A stretch of DNA of 64,000 nt from Pseudomonas sp. PDM14 (GCF_014851905.1 NZ_JACVAQ010000002.1:682001-746000); one strand, 5' to 3'; numbered from the stretch's first letter, positions 10,449 to 20,959 are shown. Program-made: numbers and translations. The notes: a model not told the origin generated them from the letters alone.

Positions 10449-11210
10449 ATGAACGAGACAATCGCAGGACGAGTCGCGCTGGTAACTGGCGCGGCGAACG
10501 GCATCGGCCGCGCCACCGCGTTGGCCTTCGCCAGCAGTGGCTACAAGGTGGTGGTGTCCGATATCGACAGCCAAGCCGGACAAGCGACCGTGGCCTTGAT
10601 CGAGGCGGCTGGCGGCGAGGCAGTGTTTATCCGCTGCGATGTGTCTTGCGATGCTGAGGTGCGCCGCTTGATTGAGCAAACCGTTGCGACCTACGGCCGG
10701 CTGGATTGCGCCTTCAACAATGCCGGAATCGAGATCGAGAAGTGCAAGCTCGCCGACGGCAACGAAGAAGTTTTCGACGCCATCATGGGCGTCAACGTCA
10801 AGGGCGTGTGGCTATGCATGAAGTACCAGATAGCCGTGATGCTCGCTCAAGGCGGCGGCTCCATCGTTAACACCGCCTCGGTCGCCGGTTTGATCGCCGC
10901 GCCCAAGCAAAGCATCTATTCGGCCTCCAAGCATGCGGTGATCGGCCTGACCAAGACTGCGGCGGTTGAATACGCACGCAAGAATATCCGGGTGAATGCC
11001 GTTTGCCCCGCGGTTATCGACACCGAAATGTATCGCCGCGCCAGCACCGACGACCCCAAGCATGTGGCCCTGGTCGTGGCCGCGCACCCCATAGGGCGAA
11101 TCGGCACTGTCGAGGAAATTGCGGCAGCCGTGCTCTATCTATCCGGCGATGCGGCGGGTTTCACCACCGGCATAGCCCTACCCGTCGATGGCGGCCTTAC
11201 GGCGCTGTGA
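10449..11210 (+). CDS. short-chain dehydrogenase/reductase
   Basis: 253-residue SDR of the classical type. The nucleotide-binding motif is TGAANGIGRATA (about residue 12), NNAG is present (FNNAGIE) and the catalytic YSASK is at about residue 158. ATG at 10449 follows GAGGAAG. The hydratase gene follows after 28 nt on the same strand. The pair suggests oxidation of a hydroxyacyl or alicyclic intermediate, but the substrate cannot be read from the sequence. Confidence 0.9.
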   Translation: MNETIAGRVALVTGAANGIGRATALAFASSGYKVVVSDIDSQAGQATVALIEAAGGEAVFIRCDVSCDAEVRRLIEQTVATYGRLDCAFNNAGIEIEKCKLADGNEEVFDAIMGVNVKGVWLCMKYQIAVMLAQGGGSIVNTASVAGLIAAPKQSIYSASKHAVIGLTKTAAVEYARKNIRVNAVCPAVIDTEMYRRASTDDPKHVALVVAAHPIGRIGTVEEIAAAVLYLSGDAAGFTTGIALPVDGGLTAL

Positions 11211-11238
11211 GACACTCAGCCACTCCAGAGAGATAACC

Positions 11239-12075
11239 ATGAGCGAATACCAGAGCTTTACCCGCGACGATCATGAAGGGGTCGCCGTGGTGCGCTTCAA
11301 CCACCCGCCAATCAATCTGGTCGACCGCACTATGGTGATCGACCTGCTCCGTTTGGCGCAAAAGCTGGAGGGCGACACGCAGACCAAAGTCGTTATCTTT
11401 CGCAGCGACCATGCGGATTTCTTCCTCGCCCACTATGACCTGGGCAGCCAACTCGACGCACCGCCCGTCGCCCTGGCGCCCGGCACGCCAAGCCTGCTGA
11501 GTGCACTGTTCACCCGTTTCAGCCGCCTGTCCCAGGTCACCATTGGCGAGCTGAGCGGGCGCGCCCGCGGCGCAGGAAGCGAGTTTCTCCTAGCCTTGGA
11601 CATGCGTTTTGCCTCCCGCGAAACCGCCGTGCTGTGCCAACCGGAAATTGGCGTGGGGCTGCTGCCGGGCGCAGGCGGCACTGTGCGCTTGACCCAACTG
11701 CTGGGCAGAGGCCGGGCCTTGGAGATATGCCTGGGCGGCGAGGATTTCGATGCCACTACTGCAGAGCTTTACGGCTGGATCAACCGCGCACTGCCAGGCG
11801 AGCAACTCAGCAGCTTCTGCGACGCCCTGGCCCGCCGTATCGCCGGCTTCCCGGCCGGCGGCATAGGCAATGTCAAAGCTGTGGTGGAGCGTGTCAGCAC
11901 GCTCGATGAAGAGACCCTGGCGGACGAGTCGCAGCGCTTCGTGGCCGATATGCATGCGCCAGAAACCCTCGACCGGGTGGAGTGGATGCTCGCCCAGGGC
12001 GGACAACACCAGGGTGCCATGGAACTCGACCTGGGCGAGCTGCTGGCGCGGTATCCGCAGCCGATAACCCCATAG
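11239..12075 (+). CDS. enoyl-CoA hydratase/isomerase family protein
   Basis: 278-residue crotonase-fold protein. The oxyanion-hole region reads SGRARGAGSEFLLALD and the second conserved stretch QPEIGVGLLPGAGGT, with the glutamate usually needed for catalysis. ATG at 11239 follows AGAGAGATAACC. It sits behind the SDR in a likely two-gene operon under the divergent LysR protein. The C-terminal third is longer than in a minimal hydratase. The exact reaction (hydratase, isomerase or ring cleavage) is open. Confidence 0.85.
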   Translation: MSEYQSFTRDDHEGVAVVRFNHPPINLVDRTMVIDLLRLAQKLEGDTQTKVVIFRSDHADFFLAHYDLGSQLDAPPVALAPGTPSLLSALFTRFSRLSQVTIGELSGRARGAGSEFLLALDMRFASRETAVLCQPEIGVGLLPGAGGTVRLTQLLGRGRALEICLGGEDFDATTAELYGWINRALPGEQLSSFCDALARRIAGFPAGGIGNVKAVVERVSTLDEETLADESQRFVADMHAPETLDRVEWMLAQGGQHQGAMELDLGELLARYPQPITP

Positions 12076-12156
12076 TCGCGAGGATGGCTGGCGCGGCTGG
12101 CCCTTTGCTTGGTGGTGGGCAATACAACGCAGCAGCGAACTCGCCCCAAACAATGC

Positions 12157-12181
12157 TTCGCGGCCAGGGGCCGCTCCTACG
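12157..12181. repeat. GTAG-type REP element
   Basis: Read on the minus strand it is GTAGGAGCGGCC-CCT-GGCCGCGAA: a GTAG head and an imperfect hairpin, the usual form of Pseudomonas REP sequences mobilised in trans by RAYT transposases. One copy only here. Confidence 0.65.
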
Positions 12182-12268
12182 GAGTCAGTGAAAACTGTGG
12201 CGCTTTGTAGGCTGGACAAGAGGCAGCTTGTCAAAGGGAAAGGAGACGGATTATTTACAAGACGAACC

Positions 12269-12292
12269 GGCCGCTTCTGGCCGGTAGCAGCC
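12269..12292. repeat. hairpin repeat copy 2
   Basis: Reads GGCCGCT-TCTGGCCGGT-AGCAGCC, a variant of the element at 9288-9311 with the same arm order and loop length. It closes the accessory unit on its right side. Confidence 0.5.
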
Positions 12293-12339
12293 ACCCAAAT
12301 TAGATGCAACAAGTCATAAGCAGGAACTAAATCTGCTGC

Positions 12340-12570
12340 CTATCTAGTCCCCACCAGAAACTTCTCCACCACCCTCCTCGCCACCGGCGCCACCACCAAC
12401 ACCGCGGGAAACGCAAACAGCCACGCCGTCAGCCAGGCACTCATCCACAGGCTGGCGAAGCCTGGCAGCGAGCCGGCGACGCGGTAGGTGGAGATGCCGG
12501 AAACCATCAGCGACATCAGCCCGGAGAGGATCAGGGCGAACAGCAGTGGCGCGTACTTTCTCGGGATCAT
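12340..12570 (-). CDS. DUF2798-type small membrane protein
   Basis: 76 residues with two transmembrane segments (about 8-28 and 42-62) and a basic C-terminus (RRVVEKFLVGTR). It resembles the DUF2798 family, whose function is unknown. ATG at 12570 overlaps the stop of the flavodoxin-like gene (ATGA), so the two are translationally coupled. The pairing may point to a membrane partner for the flavoprotein, but this is only suggested by position. Confidence 0.7.
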   Translation of the reverse strand: MIPRKYAPLLFALILSGLMSLMVSGISTYRVAGSLPGFASLWMSAWLTAWLFAFPAVLVVAPVARRVVEKFLVGTR

Positions 12571-13166
12571 CGGGCGGCCTCCGGGCTGTGCGCTCTGGCA
12601 CCGCGGCTACCGAGGCGCTGCAGGGTTTCGGCGAAGTGACGGCCGAACAGGGTAGCCGTCCTGATATCGCCGGGCACGAAGAAGTCCGGCGTCGAGGCTT
12701 TCTCGGCCTGGGCCATCAGGCCCGACCAGGAGCCGAGGCGGTTGGCAGCTTCGTCGTACGGCACGCCCAGGTGCTGTTCCGGCAGGATCGGATTACCGAT
12801 CCAGAGCATGCCGTGCTGCATGCAGAAGACGAACATCGATAGCAGCGTCGATTGCTTGTCACCGGCCGGCAAGGCGGACACGGTGAAACCGGCAGCCAGC
12901 CGGCCGCGCAACTGCTGGCTGCGCCACAACGGCCCGGTGGCATCCATGAAGGCCTTGACCGGGGCGGACACACCACCGAGGTAGGTCGGCGAGCCGAGGA
13001 TATAACCGTCGAACGGCAGCAGGCGTTCCGGCGCCGTGGCCAGTTCTTCTGCCTGCAGCAGCTGTACGTCGGTATGGGCCACGCTGCGGGCGCTGGCGGC
13101 GATGGTACGGGCGATGTGTTCGGTGTGCCCGTGGGCACTGTGGTAGATGACGGCGATGTTCTGCAT
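12567..13166 (-). CDS. flavodoxin-fold NAD(P)H-dependent oxidoreductase (WrbA-like)
   Basis: 199 residues. The N-terminal phosphate loop for FMN is visible as YHSAHGHTEHIA (residues 8-19), followed by GSPTYLGGVSAPVKAFMD, which is typical of the WrbA/flavodoxin-2 fold. Such proteins reduce quinones or similar compounds by two electrons. ATG at 13166 follows a GGAG site. It heads a two-gene operon with the DUF2798 gene. About 60 bp upstream is a promoter with a 19-bp spacer and a dyad of MerR/SoxR type, which fits induction by redox-active compounds or electrophiles. Confidence 0.8.
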   Translation of the reverse strand: MQNIAVIYHSAHGHTEHIARTIAASARSVAHTDVQLLQAEELATAPERLLPFDGYILGSPTYLGGVSAPVKAFMDATGPLWRSQQLRGRLAAGFTVSALPAGDKQSTLLSMFVFCMQHGMLWIGNPILPEQHLGVPYDEAANRLGSWSGLMAQAEKASTPDFFVPGDIRTATLFGRHFAETLQRLGSRGARAHSPEAAR

Positions 13167-13228
13167 GGCTAGGCTCCGGGATCAGCGAAAGCACAGCGGC
13201 GACAGGTGCCGGTGTGCGGTGCCGAGCG

Positions 13229-13259
13229 ACTCTACGAATTCAAGTCGACTTGAGGTCAA
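13229..13259 (-). promoter_or_regulatory. MerR/SoxR-type promoter of the flavodoxin-like gene
   Basis: On the minus strand: -35 TTGACC, a 19-base spacer containing the dyad TCAAGTCGACTTGA, and -10 TAGAGT. A 19-base spacer with a central dyad is the hallmark of promoters untwisted by MerR-family activators; the E. coli soxS promoter has the same layout (TCAAGTTAACTTGA). The predicted start is near 13222, giving a leader of about 55 nt. No MerR-family gene is in the window. Confidence 0.65.
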
Positions 13260-13320
13260 GAGCCGAACGCTCAGCTCTTTCAGTGATGATCGGAGGCCAA
13301 TTGCGCATGAGCAGCCATCG

Positions 13321-13379
13321 GGTGCGCCGTGCCCACCAGAACACCCGCACCGGCATCGTTGCGCATGGCGCACCCTACG
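13321..13379. repeat. GGTGCGCC intergenic repeat, copy 1
   Basis: Arms GGTGCGCC (13321-13328) and GGCGCACC (13367-13374), the second followed by CTACGG. Related copies are at 24373-24432 and 37926-37989. It lies between a terminator and the promoter of the flavodoxin-like gene; with those two elements it accounts for the 300-base gap 13167-13466. Confidence 0.55.
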
Positions 13380-13421
13380 GGAAGCGGCGCCGATGCAACG
13401 GGGGAACAATTGAGAGCCCAT

Positions 13422-13452
13422 AAAAAAGGCCGCTCGGTGAGCGGCCTTTTTC
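13422..13452 (-). terminator. rho-independent terminator after cysS
   Basis: Stem GGCCGCT/AGCGGCC with loop CGGTG, flanked by A6 on one side and T5 on the other, so it could act in both directions. It lies 15 nt past the cysS stop. Confidence 0.85.
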
Positions 13453-13466
13453 GTTGCAGCAACCGA

Positions 13467-14849
13467 TTACTCGGCCAGGCGCCAGGTGGTGCCGCCCTTG
13501 CCGTCTTCCAGGACCACGCCCATGGCGGTGATCTGGTCGCGGATGCGGTCGGACTCGGCCCAGTTCTTCTCGGCACGCGCCTGCAGGCGCGCGGCGATCA
13601 GCGCTTCGACTTCGGCGGCGTCGACCTTGCCGGCGGCGCCGGCCTGCAGGAACGCATCCGGCTGCAGCTGCAGCACGCCGAGCACGCCGGCCAGTTGCTT
13701 GAGCTGCGCGGCCAGGCCGGCGGCGGCCTGTACGTCTGATTCACGCAGGCGGTTGACCTCGCGAATCATATCGAACAGCACAGCGCAGGCTTCCGGCGAG
13801 TTGAAGTCGTCGTCCATCGCCGCGCCAAAGCGCTCGACAAAAACCTCGCCACCCACAGGTGCCACTTCCGGCAGGCCTTTGAGGCCATTGTAGAAGCGCT
13901 CCAGGGCGCCCTTGGCTTCCTTGAGGCTGTCTTCGGAGTAGTTGATCGGGCTGCGGTAGTGGCTGGACACCAGCAGGTAGCGCACCACCTCCGGGTGGTA
14001 CTTCTCCAGCACCTCGCGGATGGTGAAGAAGTTGCCCAGGGACTTGGACATTTTCTCGCCGTCCACGCGCACCGCGCCAGCGTGCATCCAGGCCTTGGCG
14101 TAGAGCTTGCCGGTGGCCGCCTCACTCTGCGCGATCTCGTTCTCGTGGTGGGGGAACACCAGGTCCGGGCCGCCGCCGTGGATGTCGAAGGTCTCGCCCA
14201 GGCAGCAGGTGGACATCACCGAGCACTCGATGTGCCAGCCCGGACGGCCCGCGCCCCAGGGCGACTGCCAGCTCGGCTCGCCCGGTTTCACGCCCTTCCA
14301 CAGGACGAAGTCGAGCGGATCTTCCTTGATTTCGTCGACCTCGATGCGTGCACCGATCTTCAGGTCTTCGATCTTCTTGCGCGACAGCTTGCCGTAGCCG
14401 ACGAACTTGCCGACGCGGTAGTACACGTCGCCATTGCCGGGGGCGTAGGCGTAACCCTTGTCGATCAGGGTCTGGATCATCTGGTACATGCCGTCGATGT
14501 GCTCGGTGGCACGCGGCTCGATATCCGGACGTAACACGCAGAGGCGCGCCTCGTCCTCGTGCATGGCAGCGATCATGCGCTCGACCAGTGCCTCGAACGG
14601 CTCACCGTTGTCGTTGGCGCGCTTGATGATCTTGTCGTCGATGTCGGTGATGTTGCGCACGTAGGTCACGTCATAGCCGCGATGACGCAGCCAGCGGGTG
14701 ACCACGTCGAATGCCACCATCACGCGGGCGTGGCCGATGTGACAGAAGTCGTACACGGTCATGCCGCACACGTACATGCGCACCTGGTTGGCCACCAGCG
14801 GCGTGAACGGCTCTTTGACCTTGCTCAGGGTGTTGTAGATCGACAGCAT
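13467..14849 (-). CDS. cysS: cysteinyl-tRNA synthetase
   Basis: 460-residue class I synthetase that charges tRNA-Cys in the cytoplasm. Visible signatures: the zinc and active-site start [20 protein letters not shown], with HIGH at about residue 34-37, the zinc-binding STCCLG and HGGG stretch, and KMSKS within [10 protein letters not shown] (about 267). ATG at 14849 is preferred over an in-frame TTG five codons upstream because GAGGG lies eight bases before the ATG and MLSIYNTLS matches the usual N-terminus. It follows glnS on the same strand, as in other pseudomonads. Confidence 0.97.
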   Translation of the reverse strand: MLSIYNTLSKVKEPFTPLVANQVRMYVCGMTVYDFCHIGHARVMVAFDVVTRWLRHRGYDVTYVRNITDIDDKIIKRANDNGEPFEALVERMIAAMHEDEARLCVLRPDIEPRATEHIDGMYQMIQTLIDKGYAYAPGNGDVYYRVGKFVGYGKLSRKKIEDLKIGARIEVDEIKEDPLDFVLWKGVKPGEPSWQSPWGAGRPGWHIECSVMSTCCLGETFDIHGGGPDLVFPHHENEIAQSEAATGKLYAKAWMHAGAVRVDGEKMSKSLGNFFTIREVLEKYHPEVVRYLLVSSHYRSPINYSEDSLKEAKGALERFYNGLKGLPEVAPVGGEVFVERFGAAMDDDFNSPEACAVLFDMIREVNRLRESDVQAAAGLAAQLKQLAGVLGVLQLQPDAFLQAGAAGKVDAAEVEALIAARLQARAEKNWAESDRIRDQITAMGVVLEDGKGGTTWRLAE

Positions 14850-14948
14850 TTCTAAATCCCTCAAGAACGGCTTTCAACGCAGCGCGCGACGATCAGGCGA
14901 AGCGGATCGCGCTTCAACGCCTGATCGAGCGCCGCCCTCTGACAGTCG

Positions 14949-16631
<1,683 letters not shown>

Positions 16632-16680
16632 GATGTCCTTAGGTACGAATACGCGGCGTAGAGCTGACTTCGGGTCTCGC

Positions 16681-16782
16681 GAGCTAGAGCCAGGCAAGGC
16701 GAAATCGGCTGAAGACGCGCAGTTTACGATGTGTAACTGAGCAGTCTGAGGCCGATTTCAACGCGGCATGGCCGATGCGCAG
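16681..16782 (+). repeat. long intergenic repeat, copy 1 (left of ppiB)
   Basis: About 100 bases that match the reverse complement of 17466-17571. Shared blocks in order are AGGCAAGGC, GCGCAGTTTACGA, GTAA-N-TGAGCA and CAACGC-N-GCAT-N-GCC. The two copies point in opposite directions and frame ppiB. Nothing else is seen in the glnS-ppiB gap apart from the presumed promoters. Confidence 0.75.
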
Positions 16783-16955
16783 CAGACCCGAGAAGGGTAG
16801 GCCGGTCAAATCAAAGCCCGTATGATAGCGAACCCGTCAATCCCCTGACAGCCGCAAAGCGACCAGGCGTGACGATAAGGCACGAAAGCGCGGCCCCCGC
16901 CGCTGCCGTGCCGTTCCATGCCACCCGCCTTGCCCGAACCTCGAGAGTGAATCCC

Positions 16956-17447
16956 ATGATCAAGCTGCACACCAACCACGGCGTCATCACCCTGGAACTG
17001 TTCGACGATAAGGCCCCGGAAACCGTGGCCAACTTCAAGGAATACGTGAAAAACGGTCATTACGACGGCACCGTGTTCCACCGCGTGATCAGCAACTTCA
17101 TGATCCAGGGCGGCGGTTTCGAGCCGGGCATGAAGCAGAAGCCGACCCGCGCGCCGATCAAGAACGAAGCCAACAACGGCGTGGCCAACAAGGTCGGCAC
17201 CGTGGCCATGGCCCGTACCATGGAGCCGCACTCGGCCTCCGCACAGTTCTTCATCAACGTCTCCGACAACAGCTTCCTCAACCACAGCGCGCCGACCGTG
17301 CAGGGCTGGGGCTACGCGGTGTTCGGTGAAGTGGTCGAAGGCATGGACGTGGTCAACAAGATCAAGGCTGTAGCCACCACCATGAAGTCGGGCCACCAGG
17401 ACGTGCCGGTGGACGACGTGATCATCGAGAAGGCCGAGATCGTCTGA
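16956..17447 (+). CDS. ppiB: peptidyl-prolyl cis-trans isomerase B (cyclophilin)
   Basis: 163-residue cytoplasmic cyclophilin that speeds cis-trans isomerisation of proline peptide bonds during folding. The cyclophilin signature is visible as [13 protein letters not shown] (about residues 43-55), then [14 protein letters not shown] with the conserved QFFI. ATG at 16956 gives the usual N-terminus [14 protein letters not shown]; the upstream in-frame extension has no support. It is divergent from glnS and lies before lpxH, as in P. aeruginosa. Inverted copies of one intergenic repeat lie on both sides. Confidence 0.95.
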   Translation: MIKLHTNHGVITLELFDDKAPETVANFKEYVKNGHYDGTVFHRVISNFMIQGGGFEPGMKQKPTRAPIKNEANNGVANKVGTVAMARTMEPHSASAQFFINVSDNSFLNHSAPTVQGWGYAVFGEVVEGMDVVNKIKAVATTMKSGHQDVPVDDVIIEKAEIV

Positions 17448-17465
17448 CAGACCGACGAAAAAACT

Positions 17466-17571
17466 ACTGCGCTAGGCTATGCAGCGTTGCGGCCGCTCTC
17501 GGAATGCTCATTTACCGCTCGTAAACTGCGCTTCCTCGAGCAGCCGCGCCTTGCCTAGCCGTCGCTCGCTA
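17466..17571 (-). repeat. long intergenic repeat, copy 2 (right of ppiB)
   Basis: The reverse complement aligns with 16681-16782 over about 100 bases, with identical GCGCAGTTTACGA and only scattered changes elsewhere. It occupies most of the ppiB-lpxH gap and may fold or act as a transcription end for ppiB. Confidence 0.75.
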
Positions 17572-17592
17572 CCTTTTTCATCGGTCTGCTGA

Positions 17593-18312
17593 ATGATCCT
17601 GCTGATCTCAGATCTGCACCTGGAAGAACAACGCCCGGACATCAGCCGGGCGTTTGTGCATTTCCTCGCCGAACGGGCGCCCCAGGCGGAGGCCCTGTAC
17701 ATCCTCGGCGACTTTTTCGAAGTGTGGATCGGTGACGACGCGATGTCGCCGTTCCAGCACGACATCGCCCGCGCCCTGCGCCAGTTGAGCGACAGCGGCA
17801 CGCGCGTGTACCTGATGCACGGCAACCGCGATTTCCTCATCGGCCAGGCGTTCTGCCGCGAAGCCGGGTGCACCCTGCTCAAGGACCCCAGCCTGATCCA
17901 GGTCGGCGGCGAGCCGGTGCTGCTGATGCACGGCGACAGCCTGTGCACCCTGGACGTCGGCTACATGAAGCTGCGCCGCGTGCTGCGCAACCCGCTGACG
18001 CTGTTCATTCTGCGCCACCTGCCGCTGGCCACGCGGCACAAGCTGGCGCGCAAGCTGCGCAACGAAAGCCGCGCGCAGACACGGATGAAGGCCAGCGAGA
18101 TCGTCGACGTGACGCCCGAGGAAGTGCCGAAGGTGATGGCTGCCTTTGGCGTGCGCACGCTGATCCACGGCCATACCCACCGCCCGGCGACCCACACGCT
18201 GGACGTCGACGGCCAGCCGGCGCAGCGCATCGTCCTCGGCGACTGGGACAAGCAGGCCTGGGCTCTGCAGATCGACGACAACGGCTACCGGCAAGCGCCC
18301 TTCGCCCTTTGA
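17593..18312 (+). CDS. lpxH: UDP-2,3-diacylglucosamine diphosphatase
   Basis: 239-residue metallophosphoesterase of lipid A synthesis that cleaves UDP-2,3-diacylglucosamine to lipid X and UMP at the inner membrane. Metal-binding motifs: DLHL (residues 7-10), [11 protein letters not shown] (about 39-49), GNRD (about 79) and the late histidines in HGHTHRP (about 194). ATG at 17593 has only a weak ribosome site (CTGCTGA), but it begins exactly at the conserved [10 protein letters not shown]. It follows ppiB on the same strand. Confidence 0.96.
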   Translation: MILLISDLHLEEQRPDISRAFVHFLAERAPQAEALYILGDFFEVWIGDDAMSPFQHDIARALRQLSDSGTRVYLMHGNRDFLIGQAFCREAGCTLLKDPSLIQVGGEPVLLMHGDSLCTLDVGYMKLRRVLRNPLTLFILRHLPLATRHKLARKLRNESRAQTRMKASEIVDVTPEEVPKVMAAFGVRTLIHGHTHRPATHTLDVDGQPAQRIVLGDWDKQAWALQIDDNGYRQAPFAL

Positions 18313-18408
18313 GCGCCGCACTGTACGTACTCTGACGTAGTGCCTGCGCGGCCCACTCGGACCATGATGAGCGCGCATCCTTCCGGGCAGCACGGAGCCG
18401 AGCACGCC

Positions 18409-19182
18409 ATGTACCCCATCGAAAGCCTGTATCGCTACCCCGTCAAAGGGCTCTCCGCTGAAGCACTGCAGGCGGTGACGCTGCAGGCCGGCCAGGCCTT
18501 CCCGCTGGACCGCCAGTTTGCCATCACCAACGGCGCCTGGGAGTTCCAGGCCGAGGGCTACAGCCCGCGACCGAAGACCGACTTCCTGGTGCTGGTGAAT
18601 CTGGAACAGCTGGCCGAATACCACAGCGACTACGACGCCGCGCGCAACGTACTGACCCTGCGCAGCCCGGACGGCATCGAACACCCGTTCAACCTCGGCC
18701 TGGAAGCCGACCGGCAGGCACTGGCGGGCATCTTCCAGCGCCGCTTCAGTGAACGCCTCAAGGGCACCCCGCAGGTGGTCGAGGCCGAAGGCATCCGCTT
18801 CACCGATGTCAGCGTGATCTCGGAACCGATGATGAATGCCATCTCGCTGATCAACCTGGCCTCGGTCGAGGCCTTCGCCGCGGACATCGGCGCCGAGGTC
18901 GACCCGATGCGCTTTCGCGCCAACGTCTACTTCCGCACGCAAACGCCGTGGGAGGAGCTGGACTGGGTCGGCCGCGAGGTGCGCATCGGCGAGGCCGTGG
19001 GCACGGTGGTGCTGCGCACGCGGCGCTGCGTGGCGACCAACGTCAACCCGGGCACTGCGGTGCGCGACCTGAGCATTCCCAAGTCGCTGATGCAGCTCTA
19101 CGGGCACCCGGACATGGGCGTGTACATCGAGCTGCAGCGTGGCGGCCAGGTGCGCGTCGGCGACCCGCTGCAGCTGCTCTGA
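18409..19182 (+). CDS. MOSC domain protein
   Basis: 257 residues. The N-terminal beta-barrel (MYPIESLYRYPVKGLS) and the C-terminal MOSC domain with its cysteine (TRRCVATNVNPGT, about residue 207) resemble YcbX-type proteins that work with the molybdenum cofactor, for example in reducing N-hydroxylated compounds. Unlike E. coli YcbX there is no fused ferredoxin domain. ATG at 18409 was chosen because homology begins there, with GGAG about 12 bases upstream. The adjoining SPFH gene follows after 125 nt. Confidence 0.8.
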   Translation: MYPIESLYRYPVKGLSAEALQAVTLQAGQAFPLDRQFAITNGAWEFQAEGYSPRPKTDFLVLVNLEQLAEYHSDYDAARNVLTLRSPDGIEHPFNLGLEADRQALAGIFQRRFSERLKGTPQVVEAEGIRFTDVSVISEPMMNAISLINLASVEAFAADIGAEVDPMRFRANVYFRTQTPWEELDWVGREVRIGEAVGTVVLRTRRCVATNVNPGTAVRDLSIPKSLMQLYGHPDMGVYIELQRGGQVRVGDPLQLL

Positions 19183-19307
19183 ATCCAGCCGGAACCCGCC
19201 GAACGCGGCGCCGCGAGAGGCGCTGCACACGGCGGCACAGTGCCACTTGACGGGCCTTGCGGCCATCCGCAGCATGCGCGCACCTTTTTTGCAGTCAAGG
19301 AGCGATC

Positions 19308-20645
19308 ATGCCATTCACCAAGGAACAACTCTTCAAGTACCTGGGCGCGCCCGCCCTCCTCGCCGCCATCGGCTTCGTCCTGTTCAACGGCGTGTTCTTC
19401 TACAACGAAGCCGGTTTCGCCACTCACGTGCGGACCATCTTCGGCGAGGAAAAGGTGGTCGATGACGTCGGCTACGCGACCAAGTGGTTCGGCCGCGCAA
19501 CCCCGTGGAAAAAAGCCCTGAGCGTGCAATCGGTGCTCACCGAGGCGCTAGCCATCGACGATACCAGCGACAACGACTCGCTCGGCGCCACCATCGAAGC
19601 CTTCCCCATCGTGTTTCTCGGCAACGTCGACGCCAAGGTCGAGTCCTCGGCGCGCTTCCGCCTGCCAGCCGGCGAGCAGTTCCTGAAGATCGCTCAGGAG
19701 TACCGCAACCCGGAAAACTTCATCAAGACCGCGCTGGTTCCGGCGATCAAGGAAACCCTGCAGGCCACCGCCTCGCTGATGAGCGCCGACGACTTCTACG
19801 CCGGTGCGCGTAGCGAGTTCGCCGCCGAGTTCGAGAACCAGCTCAATGACGGCCTGTACCTGATCAAGCGCCGCGAGATCCGCAGCGCCCGTGGCCACCA
19901 GCCGGCGCAGACGGCGATCCTCCAGGCGGGTAGCGAACAAGGCACCTTCGGCGACAACAACGTCAGCCAGTTCATCACCGAGAAGGTCCTCGACAGCAAG
20001 GGCCTGCCGGTGCGCAAGCAGCAGCAGTTCCGCAAGTACGGGGTGGAAGTGGTCGAGGCGCGCATCACCAACGTCGATCCCAACCCGCAGTACAAGCAGC
20101 GCATGGTCAAGGTCCAGCAGGCGCTGGCCGAGCTGGCCGTGGCGCGGCAGAACCGCCTGAAGGAAGAGGAAGAGAAGCTGCTGGTGACCGCCCGCGGCGA
20201 GAAGGAAGTGGAAGCGCGCCGCCAGGAAACCCTGCGCGACCAGATCGAGCGCACCACCCAGGCGGAAACCGAGAAGCAACTGGCGCGGATCAACGCCGAG
20301 CGCGAAAAGGGCCGTGCCGAGATCGAGAAACAGACCGCCGAACTGCTGCGCGACAAGGCCTCGATCACCAGCCAGGCGACCAAGATCACCGCCGACGCCG
20401 AAGCCTATGCACGCAAGGCCGTGATCGAGGCGGACGGCGCGCTGCAGCCCAAGCTTGATGCCCTGGTGGCGATCAACAAGGTCTGGGCCGAAGCCGCCGC
20501 GCAGGCGCCGGTACCCAGCGTGATGATGGCCGGTGGCGGCGACAAGAGCGCCACCAGCCGCCAGGACGAGATCGGCCAGTTGATGGGCGTGCTCGCCACC
20601 AAGGCCGCCCGTGACCTGTCGCTGGACCTGCAGGTCAAGCAATAA
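19308..20645 (+). CDS. SPFH/Band-7 membrane-anchored coiled-coil protein
   Basis: 445 residues. One N-terminal transmembrane segment (about residues 10-28), then an SPFH-like domain, then a long charged coiled coil rich in E, K, R and A (about 265-380; for example AEREKGRAEIEKQTAELL), and a tail ending in DLSLDLQVKQ. This build matches stomatin- or flotillin-like proteins that form membrane rings or scaffolds. ATG at 19308 follows AAGGAGCGATC. It is followed by a strong terminator and appears to be a single-gene unit. The specific role is unknown. Confidence 0.75.
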   Translation: MPFTKEQLFKYLGAPALLAAIGFVLFNGVFFYNEAGFATHVRTIFGEEKVVDDVGYATKWFGRATPWKKALSVQSVLTEALAIDDTSDNDSLGATIEAFPIVFLGNVDAKVESSARFRLPAGEQFLKIAQEYRNPENFIKTALVPAIKETLQATASLMSADDFYAGARSEFAAEFENQLNDGLYLIKRREIRSARGHQPAQTAILQAGSEQGTFGDNNVSQFITEKVLDSKGLPVRKQQQFRKYGVEVVEARITNVDPNPQYKQRMVKVQQALAELAVARQNRLKEEEEKLLVTARGEKEVEARRQETLRDQIERTTQAETEKQLARINAEREKGRAEIEKQTAELLRDKASITSQATKITADAEAYARKAVIEADGALQPKLDALVAINKVWAEAAAQAPVPSVMMAGGGDKSATSRQDEIGQLMGVLATKAARDLSLDLQVKQ

Positions 20646-20676
20646 GCGCCTGACCTGAGACACGGCCGGAAGCACG

Positions 20677-20703
20677 ACGCCCCGCCATCGCGGGGCGTTT
20701 TTG
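20677..20703 (+). terminator. rho-independent terminator after the SPFH gene
   Basis: Perfect nine-base stem ACGCCCCGC/GCGGGGCGT with a four-base loop and a T run. Confidence 0.9.
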
Positions 20704-20720
20704 TTGCGGACGCCAAATTT

Positions 20721-20880
20721 TCGATCGTTCCTACGCTCCGCGTGGGAATGCATCCAAGGACGCTCCGCGTCCGCTCGACTCATAGTCTGGGCCCAACACC
20801 GTGTGGCGCAGAGCGCCACCAACGGCATTCCCACCCAGAGCGTGGGAACGAGCAACGCTCCCCGTGTGGGAACGATCGAT
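20721..20880. repeat. 160-bp intergenic repeat with GTGGGAACGAT ends
   Basis: Outer arms TCGATCGTTCC (20721) and GGAACGATCGA (20869) are perfectly complementary. Inside are CTCCGCGTGGGAATGCAT and a further CAGAGCGTGGGAACGAG, the hallmarks of a common gammaproteobacterial intergenic repeat. It fills the 314-base gap 20646-20959 together with the two terminators. Confidence 0.7.
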
Positions 20881-20910
20881 CAACAACCATGAGCATCCGG
20901 TAGAAAGACG

Positions 20911-20936
20911 AACGCCCCGCAATGGCGGGGCGTTTC
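20911..20936 (-). terminator. terminator after the PA2169-like gene
   Basis: Stem CGCCCCGC/GCGGGGCG with loop AATG, 24 nt past the stop of the minus-strand gene. The T run is short on either strand. Confidence 0.65.
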
Positions 20937-20959
20937 GTTGATGCGGGGGCGTCTAGCTA

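Noticed and set aside
14849..14864. TTG start five codons upstream of cysS
   Set aside because: The ribosome site GAGGG lies between the TTG and the ATG at 14849, and the protein family starts at the ATG.
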